Shown: in pieces, positions 1 through 8,499 of the stretch
How the letters are laid out: every line of letters begins with the position of its first letter
How positions within the stretch are numbered: the first letter of the stretch is position 1
Source: Azomonas tarimensis
GTDB taxonomy: Bacteria; Pseudomonadota; Gammaproteobacteria; Pseudomonadales; Pseudomonadaceae
Assembly: GCF_042648805.1 (NCBI RefSeq)
Contig: NZ_JBHRXZ010000002.1
Coordinates: forward strand, 143,830-207,829
Direction of reading: 5' to 3'
Length of the DNA stretch: 64,000 nt
The notes under the pieces: model-generated
What the model was told of the DNA's origin: nothing
Databases searched by the model: none
What the model saw: only the letters and a program-made list of their open reading frames with translations
Position numbers and translations under genes: made by a program

Positions 1-1
1 A

Positions 2-52
2 CTGCGGGTCGAAGCCCCCGAGCGAGAGCCCGCTACCCTTCCGCTTCTTTAG
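2..52 (+). CDS. C-terminal end of an upstream gene (partial)
   Basis: An open frame enters from the left edge and stops at the TAG at 50-52, leaving about 16 codons (ending ...EPATLPLL). It lies 18 bases before the mechanosensitive channel gene on the same strand, so it may be the end of the preceding gene in the same operon. The fragment is too short to identify. The other two plus frames also look open here, so the call rests only on the well-placed stop codon and the following gene start. Confidence 0.3.
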   Translation: MRVEAPEREPATLPLL

Positions 53-70
53 GCCTGTGCAAGGACTGCC

Positions 71-1315
71 ATGAGCGAACACTACGCAACGACCCTGGAA
101 TGGCTGCACAGCTATCCCGGCCTGCATACCCTCCTCAGCGCCACCCTGCTGGTGCTGGTCGCCTGGACCGGCAACTGGCTGGTCAAGCGGGTGCTGGTGC
201 AGGGGCTCTATCGCTTGCTGCGGGCCACGTCGCTGGGCCAGGACAAGGCCCTGGGCGACTCGCACATCATCAGGCGCCTGGCCAATATCGTTCCGGCCTT
301 GATCCTTTCGGCCGGCGTAGGGCTGGTGCCTGGTCTGCCGGATGCCGCAGTGACCGTGGTGCGCAATGTCTGCAGCGCCTTCGTGGTGCTGACCATCGCG
401 CTCGCCATCGGCGGCCTGCTGTCTCTACTCAATGCGCTCTATCAACGCCGCCCCGACGCCCATATGAAGCCGATCAAGGGCTATGTCCAGGTGGCCCAGA
501 TCATCGTCTACGCCGTCGCCACGGTATTGGTGATCGCCACCCTGATCGACCGCTCGCCCCTGATTCTGCTTTCCGGGCTCGGCGCCATGGCCGCGGTGCT
601 GTTGCTGATTTTCCAGGACACCCTGCTGTCGCTGGTGGCCAGCGTACAGATCGCTTCCAACGACATCCTGCGGGTCGGCGACTGGGTGGAGATGCCACAA
701 CTGAACGCCGACGGCGATGTGATCGATATCGCCCTGCACACGGTGAAGGTGCAGAACTGGGACAAGACCATCACGACCATCCCCACCAAGCGCTTCATCA
801 CCGACCCGTTCAAGAACTGGCGCGGCATGCGGGAATCCGGCGGCCGACGGATCAAGCGCAGTCTGCTGCTGGATCAGCAGAGCGTTCACTTTCTTACCCA
901 GGAGGAATGCCAGCGACTGCACCGTTTCAGCCTGCTGCAGGGATACCTGGATGAAAAGCAGAGGGAAGTGGACGATTGGAACCGCAACCTGAAAGAGCAG
1001 GGCCTGGAGCCGGTGAACACCCGTCGCATCACCAACCTGGGCTCGTTCCGTGCCTATGTGGAGCGCTATCTGCGCAGCCATCCACGGGTCCATCAGGGAA
1101 TGATCCTCATAGTCCGCCAGCTGACGCCGACCGCCAACGGCCTGCCGCTCGAGATCTACTGTTTTACCAACACCATCGCCTGGGTTCAGTACGAGGGTAT
1201 CCAGTCGGACATCTTCGACCATCTGCTGGCGATCCTGCCGGAATTCGGCCTGCAGGCTTTTCAACATCCCTCGGGCCAGGATCTGCGCCAGGTCCGGCTT
1301 GGCGCCCCGAGCTGA
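71..1315 (+). CDS. MscS-family mechanosensitive ion channel, YbdG type
   Basis: 414-residue inner-membrane protein. Several hydrophobic segments fill about residues 15-190, followed by the MscS pore and beta-domain signature (GLGAMAAVLLLIFQDTLL, then DILRVGDWVEM) near residues 168-210. The length and the long cytoplasmic C-terminal domain match E. coli YbdG (about 415 aa) rather than the smaller MscS. YbdG-type channels open under membrane tension and release solutes after hypo-osmotic shock, with small conductance. The ATG at 71 follows AAGGACTGCC. A second, different MscS paralogue lies at 46568-47686. The family call is firm; the physiological role is inferred from the family. Confidence 0.9.
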   Translation: MSEHYATTLEWLHSYPGLHTLLSATLLVLVAWTGNWLVKRVLVQGLYRLLRATSLGQDKALGDSHIIRRLANIVPALILSAGVGLVPGLPDAAVTVVRNVCSAFVVLTIALAIGGLLSLLNALYQRRPDAHMKPIKGYVQVAQIIVYAVATVLVIATLIDRSPLILLSGLGAMAAVLLLIFQDTLLSLVASVQIASNDILRVGDWVEMPQLNADGDVIDIALHTVKVQNWDKTITTIPTKRFITDPFKNWRGMRESGGRRIKRSLLLDQQSVHFLTQEECQRLHRFSLLQGYLDEKQREVDDWNRNLKEQGLEPVNTRRITNLGSFRAYVERYLRSHPRVHQGMILIVRQLTPTANGLPLEIYCFTNTIAWVQYEGIQSDIFDHLLAILPEFGLQAFQHPSGQDLRQVRLGAPS

Positions 1316-1364
1316 TTTCAGCCGCCCCGGCTGTTAGCTTTACGACAAGGAATGGCGGGTGCGA

Positions 1365-1772
1365 TCAGCCGTCGAGGTGGTAGGAACCGACGTCGATCAT
1401 GGCTTCGAGGATCGAGCGCAAGCGGACCGGCGTGATCACGCAACCGGCCGCCTCACCGCGAGGCATGATCTCGATCAGCGCACCAGGGCTGACCTGTTCG
1501 GCGAGCATGATCTCGAGGTAATGGTCCAGCGACACCGATGAGGGCACGCAGTCCTGCCACTGCTCGAGCGCAGCCTCACTGGCAAAGCGTCTGTAGGGCC
1601 AGACCGGCAGATAGATAGTGCCTCCCAGCGAACGCTCGAAGGGCCGCATCGGGTTTTTCAGGAACCAGACTTCATCGGTCTCGAAAACCCGGGTCAGGAA
1701 GTAATCGAGCCGCTCCCCGTCGCTCATTCTCGGTACGGCGGCATACTCGCTTTCGGTGGGGGTATAACGCAT
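1365..1772 (-). CDS. DUF2750 domain protein
   Basis: 135-residue soluble acidic protein with no signal peptide or membrane segment. The central part (ERLDYFLTRVFETDEVWFL, then IYLPVWPYRRFA) fits DUF2750, whose members carry a conserved DYFL...VWxL core and have no known biochemical function. I start it at the ATG at 1772, which has AGGAGAG about 6 bases upstream; the longer open frame to 2030 reads into the intergenic region. It is convergent with the channel gene on its left and divergent from the M23 peptidase gene. Nothing suggests a partner. Confidence 0.75.
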   Translation of the reverse strand: MRYTPTESEYAAVPRMSDGERLDYFLTRVFETDEVWFLKNPMRPFERSLGGTIYLPVWPYRRFASEAALEQWQDCVPSSVSLDHYLEIMLAEQVSPGALIEIMPRGEAAGCVITPVRLRSILEAMIDVGSYHLDG

Positions 1773-2002
1773 GCATCTCTCCTCTTGTGCCCCGATGAGG
1801 GCCTCGGTACCGGCTGAACGATTTCGCCAGAACTGAAATATTGCAAGAAGTGCTCCAGCCGCCTGATCGATAAGCCGGGCCGTTACCAGATCGGATGGCG
1901 ACCTGGTTACCTCTGGTAATCTGCTCTGGCCAGGCGCTGGCCGCACGCGCTGTACCGCGCTACCTTGGTCGCCTGCGCCTGCCACACGCCCGAGGAGCGT
2001 CC

Positions 2003-2824
2003 ATGCCGATCCTGTTGCTGATGTTGTCATTCATACTTGCCGTGCCGGCACAGGCCGAAGGCTTCCTCTCCCGCCTGCTGAACAAGCCAGTGCCGGGCGG
2101 CGTGGCAGTGGTAGCCCTGGGTAATGGCCCCGAAGCCCCAAGGGTTCGCTATCAGGACAGGCCGGTGCTGGTGGTGCGAGAGGACGGCCAGCGCTGGATA
2201 GCGGTTGTCGGCGTTCCATTGAATACGCCGGCCGGCACCCAGCGACTCGAGGTGGAGGGTCGACCCGTCGCTTTCGAAGTGCAGCCTCGGGAGTATCAGG
2301 CCCAGCACATCACGCTGAAGAACCAGCGTCAGGTGACCCCCAACCCGGACGACCTGAAACGCATCAGACGCGAACTGGCCGAGCAGACCCAGGCCTATCG
2401 ACGCTTCAGCCCGACCCAGCCCAGCAACCTCTACTTTGACCGGCCGGTGGATGGCCGGCTGTCCAGCCCCTTCGGTCTGCGCCGCTTCTTCAATGGCGAA
2501 GAGCGCAACCCGCACTCCGGCCTGGACTTCGCGGTGTCCACCGGCACCCCCATCAAGGCACCGGCCGCGGGTGAGGTCACCCTGGTGGGTGATTACTTCT
2601 TCAATGGCAAGACCGTGTTCGTCGACCATGGCCAGGGCCTGATCAGCATGTTTTGTCACCTGTCGGCGTTCGACGTGAAAGTCGGCGACCGGGTCGAGCG
2701 CGGCGGCGTGGTCGGCAAGGTGGGTGCCACAGGCCGTGCCACCGGCCCACACCTGCATTGGAACGTCAGCCTCAACGATGTACGGGTCGATCCGGCGATC
2801 TTTATTGGAGCCTTCAGCCCCTGA
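2003..2824 (+). CDS. M23-family peptidoglycan DD-metalloendopeptidase (LytM domain)
   Basis: 273-residue secreted zinc peptidase. A signal peptide covers residues 1-18 (hydrophobic run, cleavage at AQA-EG). An all-beta N-terminal domain spans about 20-110, and the LytM/M23 domain about 150-265. Zinc ligands are visible as His171 and Asp175 (HSGLD) and His252 (HLHW), with His219 and His250 as further active-site histidines, so it should be an active enzyme rather than an EnvC/NlpD-type degenerate activator. Such enzymes cut peptide cross-links in periplasmic murein. The ATG at 2003 is chosen over the frame opening at 1895 because it has CGAGGAGCG upstream and begins the signal peptide exactly. 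The next gene is cheV, 82 bases on. Confidence 0.88.
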   Translation: MPILLLMLSFILAVPAQAEGFLSRLLNKPVPGGVAVVALGNGPEAPRVRYQDRPVLVVREDGQRWIAVVGVPLNTPAGTQRLEVEGRPVAFEVQPREYQAQHITLKNQRQVTPNPDDLKRIRRELAEQTQAYRRFSPTQPSNLYFDRPVDGRLSSPFGLRRFFNGEERNPHSGLDFAVSTGTPIKAPAAGEVTLVGDYFFNGKTVFVDHGQGLISMFCHLSAFDVKVGDRVERGGVVGKVGATGRATGPHLHWNVSLNDVRVDPAIFIGAFSP

Positions 2825-2906
2825 ACGCTATTGTTCTGTCGCCAATGGCCGATACGCTTGCACGACCGGCTCAGAAGCCCTTGCAACATCGACGTAGGAA
2901 GCGCAC

Positions 2907-3806
2907 ATGTCCAGTCCAGCCGCTGTGGCCGCAAACGATACCCTCTCCTTGCTGCTGTTCACCCTGAGAAGCGAGAAGCTGCTGGCGCTCAATTTGCTCA
3001 AGGTCAGCGAAATCATTCCCTGTCCGCCACTGACCCGCCTGCCTGAAGCGCACCCGCATGTGAAGGGCGTCGCCACGCTGCGCGGAGCGGCGCTGTCGGT
3101 GATCGACCTGAGCCGGGCGCTGGGCGAGCCCGCCCTCCAGAACCCCGACGGCGGCTGCCTGATCGTCACCGAGGTCAGCCGTTCGAAGCAGGGCCTGCAG
3201 GTCCAGGCGGTCAACCGCATCGTGCAGTGCCGCACTTCGGACATTCTTGCGCCGTCCTTTGGCACTCGAGGTCGTTCTTACGTCACCGGAACGGCTCAGG
3301 TGGATGGGCAACTGGTGCAGATTCTGGATATCGAAAAGATCATCCACGGCATCACCCCTGCGCCGATCGAGCCGGACGTGTCCGGGCTGGACATCGAGGA
3401 GGTGCAGCTGCTGTCGGAAACCCGCGCCCTGGTGGTGGACGACAGCCAGGTCGCCCTGCACCAGTCGGCAAACACCCTGAAGCAGCTGGGCGTGGCCTAT
3501 CACGCCGTACGGGGCGCGCGGGAAGCGATGGAGCGTCTGGAAGCGCTGCGGGGAACTCCCGATCAGATCAATGTGGTGGTCTCGGACATCGAGATGCCGG
3601 AAATGGACGGCTACGCCCTTGCCCGCACCTTGCGCAACGACCCCCGCTATTCGGGGCTCTACGTCCTGCTGCACACCTCGCTGGATAGCACCATGAACAT
3701 GGAGAAAGCCAAGGCCGCCGGTGCCAATGACATCCTAACCAAGTTCTCGCCACCGGAACTGGCCAAGTGCCTTGTCAGGGCGGCGAAGGCAATACATGGT
3801 CGTTGA
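2907..3806 (+). CDS. cheV: Chemotaxis protein CheV (CheW-REC fusion)
   Basis: 299-residue cytoplasmic coupling protein. A CheW-like domain spans about residues 12-150 and a receiver domain about 172-297. The receiver has the acidic pair in VVDDS (177-179), the phospho-acceptor Asp227 in SDIEMPEMDG, and a conserved lysine in DILTKF. CheV links chemoreceptors to CheA and is phosphorylated on the receiver, which is thought to help adaptation. It stands apart from any che operon here, as cheV genes commonly do. The ATG at 2907 has AGGA about 7 bases upstream. Confidence 0.9.
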   Translation: MSSPAAVAANDTLSLLLFTLRSEKLLALNLLKVSEIIPCPPLTRLPEAHPHVKGVATLRGAALSVIDLSRALGEPALQNPDGGCLIVTEVSRSKQGLQVQAVNRIVQCRTSDILAPSFGTRGRSYVTGTAQVDGQLVQILDIEKIIHGITPAPIEPDVSGLDIEEVQLLSETRALVVDDSQVALHQSANTLKQLGVAYHAVRGAREAMERLEALRGTPDQINVVVSDIEMPEMDGYALARTLRNDPRYSGLYVLLHTSLDSTMNMEKAKAAGANDILTKFSPPELAKCLVRAAKAIHGR

Positions 3807-3881
3807 AGCTGCAAGCCTGAAGCACGACGCTACCTGGAATCGACTTCCATGATCCGTCCAGCGCCGGACAGCTTGCAGCTT
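3806..3881. repeat. Inverted repeat between cheV and the copper receptor gene
   Basis: Two perfect 11-base arms, AAGCTGCAAGC at 3806-3816 and GCTTGCAGCTT at 3871-3881, are separated by 54 bases in the space between two convergent genes. No T-run follows on either strand. The AAGCTGCAAG/CTTGCAGCTT motif resembles the REP-like and terminator-type palindromes scattered between pseudomonad genes. It may end transcription or stabilise the 3' ends of both transcripts. Confidence 0.5.
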
Positions 3882-3892
3882 GGCATCTGTGG

Positions 3893-6079
3893 CTAAAAAC
3901 CCAGATCCATCCTCACCCAGCCGGTGCGCCCCGGCTCGTTGATCCGCTCGTCACCCGGAAAGCCGAAGCCTGCGTTGCCCGCCAGGTTCAGATGTTCGCT
4001 GTAGGTCTTGTCGAGCAGGTTGTCCACACCGGCACTGAGCTTGAGCCGCCTGTTGACCCGCCAGGCGCCATTGACCGAGAGCACGCCGAACCCGGCGCTT
4101 TGGTCGAAGTCGCGCCCGACCACCGTGCCTTCGCCTTCGGCCATACGCTTCTGCGCGGCGACCAGGCGCCAGAGGCCAGCGGTACTCCAGTCGCCGCGCT
4201 CGTAGGTCAGTCCCAGGCGTGCTTCCAGCGGCGGGATCTGCGGTAGCGCGCGGTCGTCCGAGGTGTTCTCTCCCCAGGCGAAGGCCAGGGTCGCATCGCC
4301 CTTCCAGCGCGGGGTGAAGCGATAGCTCGCCCCGGCTTCGGCGCCAGCGATGCGGGCGTCGACGTTATCGACGACCGCACGAGTCATGCCAGGCATCACT
4401 CCGGGCACGTCGCGAAACAGAATGTAATCCTCGACCAAGCCGGCGTACGCCGATACCCAGGCCTCCAGCGGGCCCTGACGGTACTGCAGGCCCACGTCGA
4501 GTTGCGTGGTCTTCTCGGGTCTGACCGACCCGAAGGGCAACTCGCTGCCGACCGGGCCAGGATTGCTGACGAATAGCTCCCAGTAGTCGGGAAAGCGTTC
4601 GGCATGACCAAGACCAGCGTACCAGGTGGCCGGCAGCTGGGTCAGATCCTGTTCGTAACGCAGGAAGCCACTGTAGAGCCGGCCTTGGCGAGTCTTGCCG
4701 GCGCCGGGGTTCGCCCAGTCCTGCGTGATCGGCATCCCCATCATGTTCTTCAGGGTCGGATGATGGCTGCTGAAATAGGCGCGCTCGTCGGTCGCCTCGG
4801 CGCGATCCAGGCGCAGGCCGCCGATCAGCCGCTGTTCGTGATCGAGCTTCCAGGTGGCTTCGCCGAACACTCCAAAGTTATGCATGCGGGCATCTGCCAC
4901 CCAGGGCAGTTCAGTTCCGGCGGCAAGCGTAGTCATCTGGTTGACCGGCAACGCAGGGTTCATCGACTTGCGATGTTCGCTACGCTGGGCATCCACGCCC
5001 GCCTTCACTTCCACCTCGCTCCAGCGCCAGGTGCCGATCAGCCGGCCGCCCAGGGTGCGGCGGTCGACCCGGGAAAAGGTCTCGCCCGGCATCATGGCGC
5101 TTGGCCTGAAGTCGCGCAGACGGAAGTTGTCCATGATGTGGTCGGCGTAGTTGTAGTAGACCTGCGCCTCGATCCCGTGGAAGGTCTCGCCGATGTAGAA
5201 TTTTTCGAAGCGCAGCGACGCACTGTTGCGCTCGAACTGCGAGCCGTCCATGCCGCGGCCGGCATAGCGCGCCTCGCCGTCACCTCGCCCCAGCGTCAAC
5301 TCCAGCAACGTGCCGGCATCGGGCGCCCAGCCGAGCACGGCCTCGCTGTTCCACTTGTGAAAGCGCGACGGCACGGTCTGGTTGTCGCCATCCCGGTAGT
5401 CGTCCGACTGGGAGCTGTTTGCCAGTAGCCGCGCGTAGCCTTGCTCAGCGCCGGCGGCGACGTCGATGCGTCGATCGAAACGCCCGTTGGATCCGGCCAG
5501 CAGCGTCGTATCCAGGCGCCATTCCGGTTTCTCGAATCGCTCGGGCTCGCGATCAAAGCGAACCGTGGCGGCCGACGCACCAGGCCCCCAGAGCACGGTC
5601 TGGGGGCCCTTGATGACGGTCAACCGGTCATAGGTTTCCGGGCTGATGTAGGAGCTGGGCGAGTCCATGCGACTGGGGCATGCGCCAAGCATTTCGCCGC
5701 CGTTGTTGAGCAGGCGGATGCGCGAGCCGAACATGCCGCGAAACGCCGGATCACCATTCACGCCGCCGTTACGTACGGCAGAAAAGCCGGGAATGGTTTT
5801 CAGGTAATCCGCACCGTCGCTGGCCGGCACTGGCTGGCGTGGCGTTTTCGGGTTGGTCTCGACGGTCACCGGGGCGTGGAGCGCCGTGCTGGTGATCACC
5901 AGCGGCGGCAGCTCGACGGCATCCTCGCTCAGCGCGAAGGCGGAGGCGGAAGCGGAGGGTACCAGTAGGCCAAGCAGCCCGGCGCAGGCGCAGGCGCTGA
6001 GAGGTCGCAAGGGAAGGTGCGGCAGCTGGCCGCGACGCAGGCGAAAGCGCGCCTGCGCAGTGCAAGAATGGACAGTCAT
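3893..6079 (-). CDS. oprC: TonB-dependent copper receptor, OprC/NosA family
   Basis: 728-residue outer-membrane receptor. A long signal peptide ends near SASASA, followed by a TonB-box-like stretch (ELPPLVITST), a plug domain (NGGVNGDPAFRGMFGSRIR) and a 22-strand-type beta barrel ending in aromatic VRMDLGF. The plug motif LLNNGGEMLGACPSRMDSP, with its Cys and Met, and the Met-rich loops (NMMGMP, MPGM) are features of OprC of P. aeruginosa and NosA of P. stutzeri, which bind copper; NosA is needed for nitrous oxide reductase maturation. I place the start at ATG 6079; a GTG at 6091 in the same frame is possible. A DUF2946 gene, commonly paired with this receptor, lies just upstream on the same strand. 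Confidence 0.92.
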   Translation of the reverse strand: MTVHSCTAQARFRLRRGQLPHLPLRPLSACACAGLLGLLVPSASASAFALSEDAVELPPLVITSTALHAPVTVETNPKTPRQPVPASDGADYLKTIPGFSAVRNGGVNGDPAFRGMFGSRIRLLNNGGEMLGACPSRMDSPSSYISPETYDRLTVIKGPQTVLWGPGASAATVRFDREPERFEKPEWRLDTTLLAGSNGRFDRRIDVAAGAEQGYARLLANSSQSDDYRDGDNQTVPSRFHKWNSEAVLGWAPDAGTLLELTLGRGDGEARYAGRGMDGSQFERNSASLRFEKFYIGETFHGIEAQVYYNYADHIMDNFRLRDFRPSAMMPGETFSRVDRRTLGGRLIGTWRWSEVEVKAGVDAQRSEHRKSMNPALPVNQMTTLAAGTELPWVADARMHNFGVFGEATWKLDHEQRLIGGLRLDRAEATDERAYFSSHHPTLKNMMGMPITQDWANPGAGKTRQGRLYSGFLRYEQDLTQLPATWYAGLGHAERFPDYWELFVSNPGPVGSELPFGSVRPEKTTQLDVGLQYRQGPLEAWVSAYAGLVEDYILFRDVPGVMPGMTRAVVDNVDARIAGAEAGASYRFTPRWKGDATLAFAWGENTSDDRALPQIPPLEARLGLTYERGDWSTAGLWRLVAAQKRMAEGEGTVVGRDFDQSAGFGVLSVNGAWRVNRRLKLSAGVDNLLDKTYSEHLNLAGNAGFGFPGDERINEPGRTGWVRMDLGF

Positions 6080-6148
6080 GGTCAGATCCACGCAATCTAC
6101 GAACGAGTGCCCGGCGGACGGGTACCACCAGGCGCTGGGTGTGTCCGA

Positions 6149-6520
6149 TCAGGCGTGGATCGAGGGTGGCCCGCGGGCCCGCAGACGGTAACTGGGCTCC
6201 CGGAACTGCCCCTGCTCGGGCGAAGGGATCAGGCGCGAGACAGGGGCAGGTAAGGGCACCGGCCAGGCGGGCCGCGATGCGAGCGCCGGGTTCTGTGCCA
6301 ACAGGTCGCAATAGCCGCACTGCTCGAGATGATGGACCCAGGCAGGCGGGCCCTGGTGAACACCCTCTGCGCCCACGCCGCAGTGCAGCGCCGAGAGGTC
6401 GATCTGGGCCAGCGCAACGCTGTCGAGGGCACGGAGCTGCGAATACAACGGGCCGGCAAGAGCCATGAGCATGGCGAAAAGGCCAAGCCAGGCTGCCAGT
6501 CGTTTGTAACGGCGGATCAC
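6149..6520 (-). CDS. DUF2946 domain protein of the copper receptor locus
   Basis: Small membrane-anchored protein, 123 residues from the GTG at 6520 (GGGAG upstream). A longer frame reaches an ATG at 6604 but adds a cysteine/arginine-rich segment that does not look like a conserved N-terminus. It has one hydrophobic segment near the start (AAWLGLFAMLMALAGPL) and the DUF2946 signature H-x4-CGYC (HHLEQCGYCDLL), a likely metal-binding motif. The family has no assigned biochemistry but is repeatedly found beside TonB-dependent copper receptors, as here, which suggests copper handling in the periplasm. The start is uncertain. Confidence 0.7.
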   Translation of the reverse strand: MIRRYKRLAAWLGLFAMLMALAGPLYSQLRALDSVALAQIDLSALHCGVGAEGVHQGPPAWVHHLEQCGYCDLLAQNPALASRPAWPVPLPAPVSRLIPSPEQGQFREPSYRLRARGPPSIHA

Positions 6521-6700
6521 AGGCCATCTGCTCCCACACCGGCAGGCTGCCGGCTCGTTGCGCGGCAGTTTAACGCGAAACAGGGGTTTGTGAAGGCGAC
6601 ACAAGGCCGCGCAACAGGTTGAATCAAAGCTCTCGAATGGCGCAATTTTTCGTCGAAAAACCCAGCTTGCAAGTCGTTTCTGCCAATTTCAAAAGAAAGG

Positions 6701-6730
6701 TTGATAGAAAATAAAACAAACCGCTAAATG
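6701..6730 (+). promoter_or_regulatory. Candidate sigma-70 promoter of leuA
   Basis: TTGATA (6701-6706), an 18-base spacer and TAAATG (6725-6730) lie in a distinctly A/T-rich stretch (about 6640-6730) between the divergent copper gene and leuA. The implied transcript would have a leader of about 50 bases. No leucine-rich leader peptide or clear attenuator hairpin was seen. Weak evidence. Confidence 0.3.
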
Positions 6731-6787
6731 TCCGCCATCCACTCTTGTTTCGGCATCTCAACACCTGCCAACGCGAAGGAGCCCACC

Positions 6788-8461
6788 ATGGCAATGCTCA
6801 GAGATCCCTCCGCCAAGTACCGCTCGTTCACCCCAATTGCGCTGCCTGACCGCACCTGGCCAAACAAGGTGATCGACAAGGCGCCGATCTGGCTCAGCTC
6901 CGATCTGCGCGACGGCAACCAGTCGCTGATCGAGCCGATGGATGCGGAGAAGAAGCTGCGCTTCTTCCAGATCCTGGTGCAGGTCGGGGTGAAGCAGATC
7001 GAGGTGGGCTTCCCCTCGGCTTCGCAAACCGACTTCGACTTCGTGCGCACCCTGATCGAGGACGGTCACATCCCCGACGACGTGACCATCCAGGTGCTGA
7101 CCCAGGCCCGCGAGGACCTGATCACCCGCACCTTCGAATCGCTCAAGGGGGCCAAGCAGGCCATCGTCCACTACTACAACGCCACCGCGCCGAGCTTCCG
7201 CCGCATCGTCTTCAATCAGGACAAGGCGGGTGTGGTCGGCATCGCCGTGAACGCCGGCAGGATCATCAAGCGCCTGGCTGAACAGAACCCGGAGACCGAC
7301 TGGCGCTTCGAGTACTCGCCGGAAATCTTCAGCTCTACCGAACCGGAGTTTTCCGTCGAGGTGTGCAACGCGGTGGTCGAGGTGTTCCAGCCGACACCTG
7401 AACAGAAGCTGATCCTCAACCTGCCGGCCACCGTCGAGGCCGCCACGCCGAACATCTACGCCGATCAGATCGAGTACTTTTGCCGCCACGTTGACCGCCG
7501 CGACAGCGTGCTGGTCAGCCTGCATACCCACAACGACCGCGGCACCGGCGTGGCAGCCACCGAGTTGGGGCTGATGGCCGGTGCCGATCGGGTGGAAGGC
7601 TGCCTGTTCGGCAACGGCGAGCGCACCGGCAACGTGGATCTGGTGACCCTGGCGCTGAACCTCTACACCCAGGGCGTCGACCCCGAACTGGATTTCTCCG
7701 ACATCGACGGCGTGCGCAAGGTGGTGGAGGAATGCAACAGCTTGCCGGTACACCCGCGGCATCCCTATGTGGGCGACCTGGTGCACACCGCCTTCTCCGG
7801 CTCCCATCAGGATGCGATTCGCAAGGGTTTTGCCCGGCAAGACCCGAACGGCGTCTGGGAGGTCCCCTACCTGCCCATCGACCCGGCCGATATCGGCCGC
7901 AGCTATGAGGCGGTGATCAGGGTGAACAGCCAGTCCGGCAAGGGCGGCATCACCTTTTTGCTGGAGCAGGAATACGGTCTCACCCTGCCGCGTCGCCTGC
8001 AGATCGAGTTCAGCCAGGTGGTGCAGAAGGAAACCGACCGTCACGGGCTGGAAATGACGGCCGGGCAGATCCACGCGCTGCTGCGCCGCGAATACCTCGA
8101 TGCGAATGCGCCCTACGGCTTCAAGGGGCATCGCCTGCACGAGGAAAACGGCACCTGCGCGGTGAATGTCGAGGTACTCGACCAGGGTGAGGCGCGCCAT
8201 TGGCAGGGCATCGGCAAGGGGCCGCTCGAAGCGCTGGTGGCCGGCCTGCCCGTGGCCGTGGAAATCATGGACTATCATGAGCACGCCATCGGCGGCGGGA
8301 CCAACGCCCAGGCCGCGGCCTACGTGGAACTGCGGGTCGAGGGAGGCCGTGCGCTGTACGGCATCGGCATCGACGAGAACATTACCACCGCCAGCTTCCG
8401 CGCCCTGTTCAGCGCCCTGAACCGGGCACTGCAGGACAGCGCCGACCGCGCCGCGGCCTGA
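6788..8461 (+). CDS. leuA: 2-isopropylmalate synthase
   Basis: 557-residue enzyme condensing 2-oxoisovalerate with acetyl-CoA, the first committed step of leucine synthesis. The N-terminal TIM barrel carries the divalent-metal and substrate motifs SSDLRDGNQSL and HTHNDRGTGVA, and a C-terminal LeuA dimer domain gives leucine feedback inhibition. The length matches the longer (class 2) LeuA typical of pseudomonads. I choose ATG 6788 (MAMLRDPSAKYR) because the known family begins this way and GAAGGAG sits 6 bases upstream; the frame is open back to 6728. It stands alone, convergent with lolE. Confidence 0.96.
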   Translation: MAMLRDPSAKYRSFTPIALPDRTWPNKVIDKAPIWLSSDLRDGNQSLIEPMDAEKKLRFFQILVQVGVKQIEVGFPSASQTDFDFVRTLIEDGHIPDDVTIQVLTQAREDLITRTFESLKGAKQAIVHYYNATAPSFRRIVFNQDKAGVVGIAVNAGRIIKRLAEQNPETDWRFEYSPEIFSSTEPEFSVEVCNAVVEVFQPTPEQKLILNLPATVEAATPNIYADQIEYFCRHVDRRDSVLVSLHTHNDRGTGVAATELGLMAGADRVEGCLFGNGERTGNVDLVTLALNLYTQGVDPELDFSDIDGVRKVVEECNSLPVHPRHPYVGDLVHTAFSGSHQDAIRKGFARQDPNGVWEVPYLPIDPADIGRSYEAVIRVNSQSGKGGITFLLEQEYGLTLPRRLQIEFSQVVQKETDRHGLEMTAGQIHALLRREYLDANAPYGFKGHRLHEENGTCAVNVEVLDQGEARHWQGIGKGPLEALVAGLPVAVEIMDYHEHAIGGGTNAQAAAYVELRVEGGRALYGIGIDENITTASFRALFSALNRALQDSADRAAA

Positions 8462-8499
8462 CCTGCTGCTGAACCTCGTGCTACCGGTACAAGGACCGA

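Noticed and set aside
6605..6787. A leuA attenuator with a leucine-rich leader peptide.
   Set aside because: The short upstream frame contains no leucine run and no pair of competing hairpins was found.
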